The translations under genes and the position numbers were made by a program. A DNA stretch of 5,759 nt, from contig JAQVUQ010000190.1 in NCBI GenBank assembly GCA_028699365.1, forward strand, positions 1-5,759, given 5' to 3'. Source of the DNA: UBA5359 sp028699365 [NCBI: bacterium]. Lineage in GTDB: Bacteria; UBP13; UBA5359. The notes beneath the pieces are model-generated. The model did not search any database and was not told where the DNA came from. It worked only from the letters and a program-made list of their open reading frames with translations. Shown here piece after piece: positions 5,141-5,759 of the stretch (within the stretch, counting starts at the first letter, position 1; the number at the start of each line of letters is the position of its first letter).

Positions 5141-5759
5141 CAAACCAGGCAGTTACTATGACCATGTTTAAGGCGGTCGAACTCAAGTTCGACCGCCTGC
5201 CCTGATCGCAGTGATTCAAGCGCCTTAAGTCCCATAATAGTAGCAACCGCTCCCCTATAGGCATCGGTCTCCACCGGCCTCTCATCGGCTATACACTGCC
5301 TGAGGTTGTCCAAAGCTTCATAATGTCCTTTATTTACACATACTCGTGTACCGTAATAATATCCGATCTTTATCTCCTCAGGCGTAAGATTATCTCTCCA
5401 TCTCCTGAGGCTGTTCCTCAGCTCGACTCCTGATAAATCTCTCTTGCCTCCGGGATTGGATTTCACAGGGAAACACTGATCCTGCTCGCCATCTATACGA
5501 GTGCATTCAAGCTCCACAAAATCGTTCATTAGCAGGGCACTGTTGCCGGAGAAGATTTCCATACGCTCCTTGGGATAACCTTCCGTGCCGCATCCTCCCG
5601 ACACAATAGTTGCTGCTACGCCACCGGGATAAACCAGAGTAACAACGTTGTTGTCGGAACGGCCGCCTACCGCATAGATACTTACAGGATCGCTCTCCGT
5701 CAGCCAGTTCAACAGGTCGAATATATGAGTAAGTTCATGCACTATGGTCGATTCGCCTG
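5140..5759 (-). CDS. Gfo/Idh/MocA-family oxidoreductase, C-terminal part (5' end off window)
   Basis: The frame is open at the right edge and 205 residues are visible, starting GESTIVHELTHIFDLLNWLT. HELTHIFDLLNWL is the family's active-site helix with a conserved His and Asp (visible residues 11 and 14). The rest has the alpha/beta C-terminal domain pattern, including YPGGVAATIVSGG, MEIFSGNSALLMNDF and AYRGAVATIMGLKALESLRS. Family knowledge: NAD(P)-dependent oxidation or reduction of sugars, inositols or related cyclic compounds; the N-terminal Rossmann domain and the EKP motif would lie outside the window. A GTG at 5742 is internal to the conserved helix region and is not the true start. The last residues (AVELEFDRL, then KHGHSNCLV) are encoded by a palindrome and by sequence next to the deletion junction, so the original C-terminus may have been altered. 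The substrate is unknown. Confidence 0.82.
   Translation of the reverse strand, partial: GESTIVHELTHIFDLLNWLTESDPVSIYAVGGRSDNNVVTLVYPGGVAATIVSGGCGTEGYPKERMEIFSGNSALLMNDFVELECTRIDGEQDQCFPVKSNPGGKRDLSGVELRNSLRRWRDNLTPEEIKIGYYYGTRVCVNKGHYEALDNLRQCIADERPVETDAYRGAVATIMGLKALESLRSGQAVELEFDRLKHGHSNCLV
5171..5198. repeat. 28-bp perfect palindrome inside the dehydrogenase 3' end
   Basis: Arm AGGCGGTCGAACT (5171-5183), a 2-nt centre CA, and arm AGTTCGACCGCCT (5186-5198): 13 perfect pairs. It has the same 13+2+13 build and the same GGCGGT core as the element at 2299-2326. It is translated as AVELEFDRL near the C-terminus. There is no T-run, so a terminator role is unlikely. Confidence 0.9.

Noticed and set aside
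5140-5142. TGA as a selenocysteine codon joining the dehydrogenase and hydrolase
   Set aside because: Neither family uses selenocysteine at such a site, no clear SECIS-like hairpin follows at the right distance, and the hydrolase lacks a whole segment, not just a codon.
4827-5285. A 152-codon minus-strand frame spanning the dehydrogenase/hydrolase junction, a possible missing hydrolase N-terminus
   Set aside because: Its sequence is Arg/Trp/Pro-rich, with no nitrilase motif. It overlaps the conserved C-terminus of the dehydrogenase and the conserved Cys region of the hydrolase in a different frame.

Overview
All credible genes in this 5.76 kb window lie on the minus strand, so transcription runs from the right edge to the left. 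The sequence looks bacterial. It has purine-rich Shine-Dalgarno sites, sigma70-type promoter boxes, a Phd/PIN toxin-antitoxin pair, short intergenic tandem heptamers and REP-like palindromes. GC content is moderate, and ATA (Ile) and AGG (Arg) codons are freely used. A LarA-family nickel enzyme beside a mannonate-type SDR suggests an anaerobic or facultative heterotroph, for example of clostridial or Chloroflexi type. That placement is a weak inference; no taxonomic marker gene is present.

In order of transcription: (1) 5759-5140, the C-terminal part of a Gfo/Idh/MocA-type dehydrogenase whose start lies off the window. (2) 5139-4528, a carbon-nitrogen hydrolase (nitrilase superfamily) that has lost its N-terminal part. 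It follows the dehydrogenase in the same frame, separated by one TGA, and is probably a decayed gene. (3) A new promoter at about 4453-4482 drives a tight module: Phd/YefM-type antitoxin (4421-4128), PIN toxin (4131-3730, GTGA overlap) and, 18 bp later, a complete beta-CASP metallo-beta-lactamase RNase-like protein (3711-2323). The last gene's stop codon lies inside a perfect 13+2+13 palindrome. (4) A second promoter (2227-2256) drives an SDR most like D-mannonate oxidoreductase (2136-1273). After a 154 bp repeat-rich gap comes a LarA-like nickel-dependent hydroxyacid racemase/epimerase (1118 to the left edge, incomplete).

The right and left ends both look like sugar-acid or hydroxyacid metabolism (dehydrogenase, amidohydrolase-like gene, mannonate-type SDR, LarA-type epimerase). 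The toxin-antitoxin/RNase unit sits between them. A plausible scheme is that the LarA homologue epimerises C2 of an aldonate (gluconate/mannonate) and the SDR oxidises the product, linking gluconate to the hexuronate pathway. This is a hypothesis.

The most unusual feature is repeat DNA that reaches into genes. A perfect 7-bp tandem repeat lies just inside the LarA start, where a change in copy number would shift the frame and could switch between two overlapping ATGs. Degenerate heptamer arrays flank the SDR. Two 28-bp perfect palindromes of the same architecture lie at the 3' ends of two genes. No stretch over 300 bp lacks a gene, and no tRNA, rRNA, CRISPR array, transposase or plus-strand gene was found.
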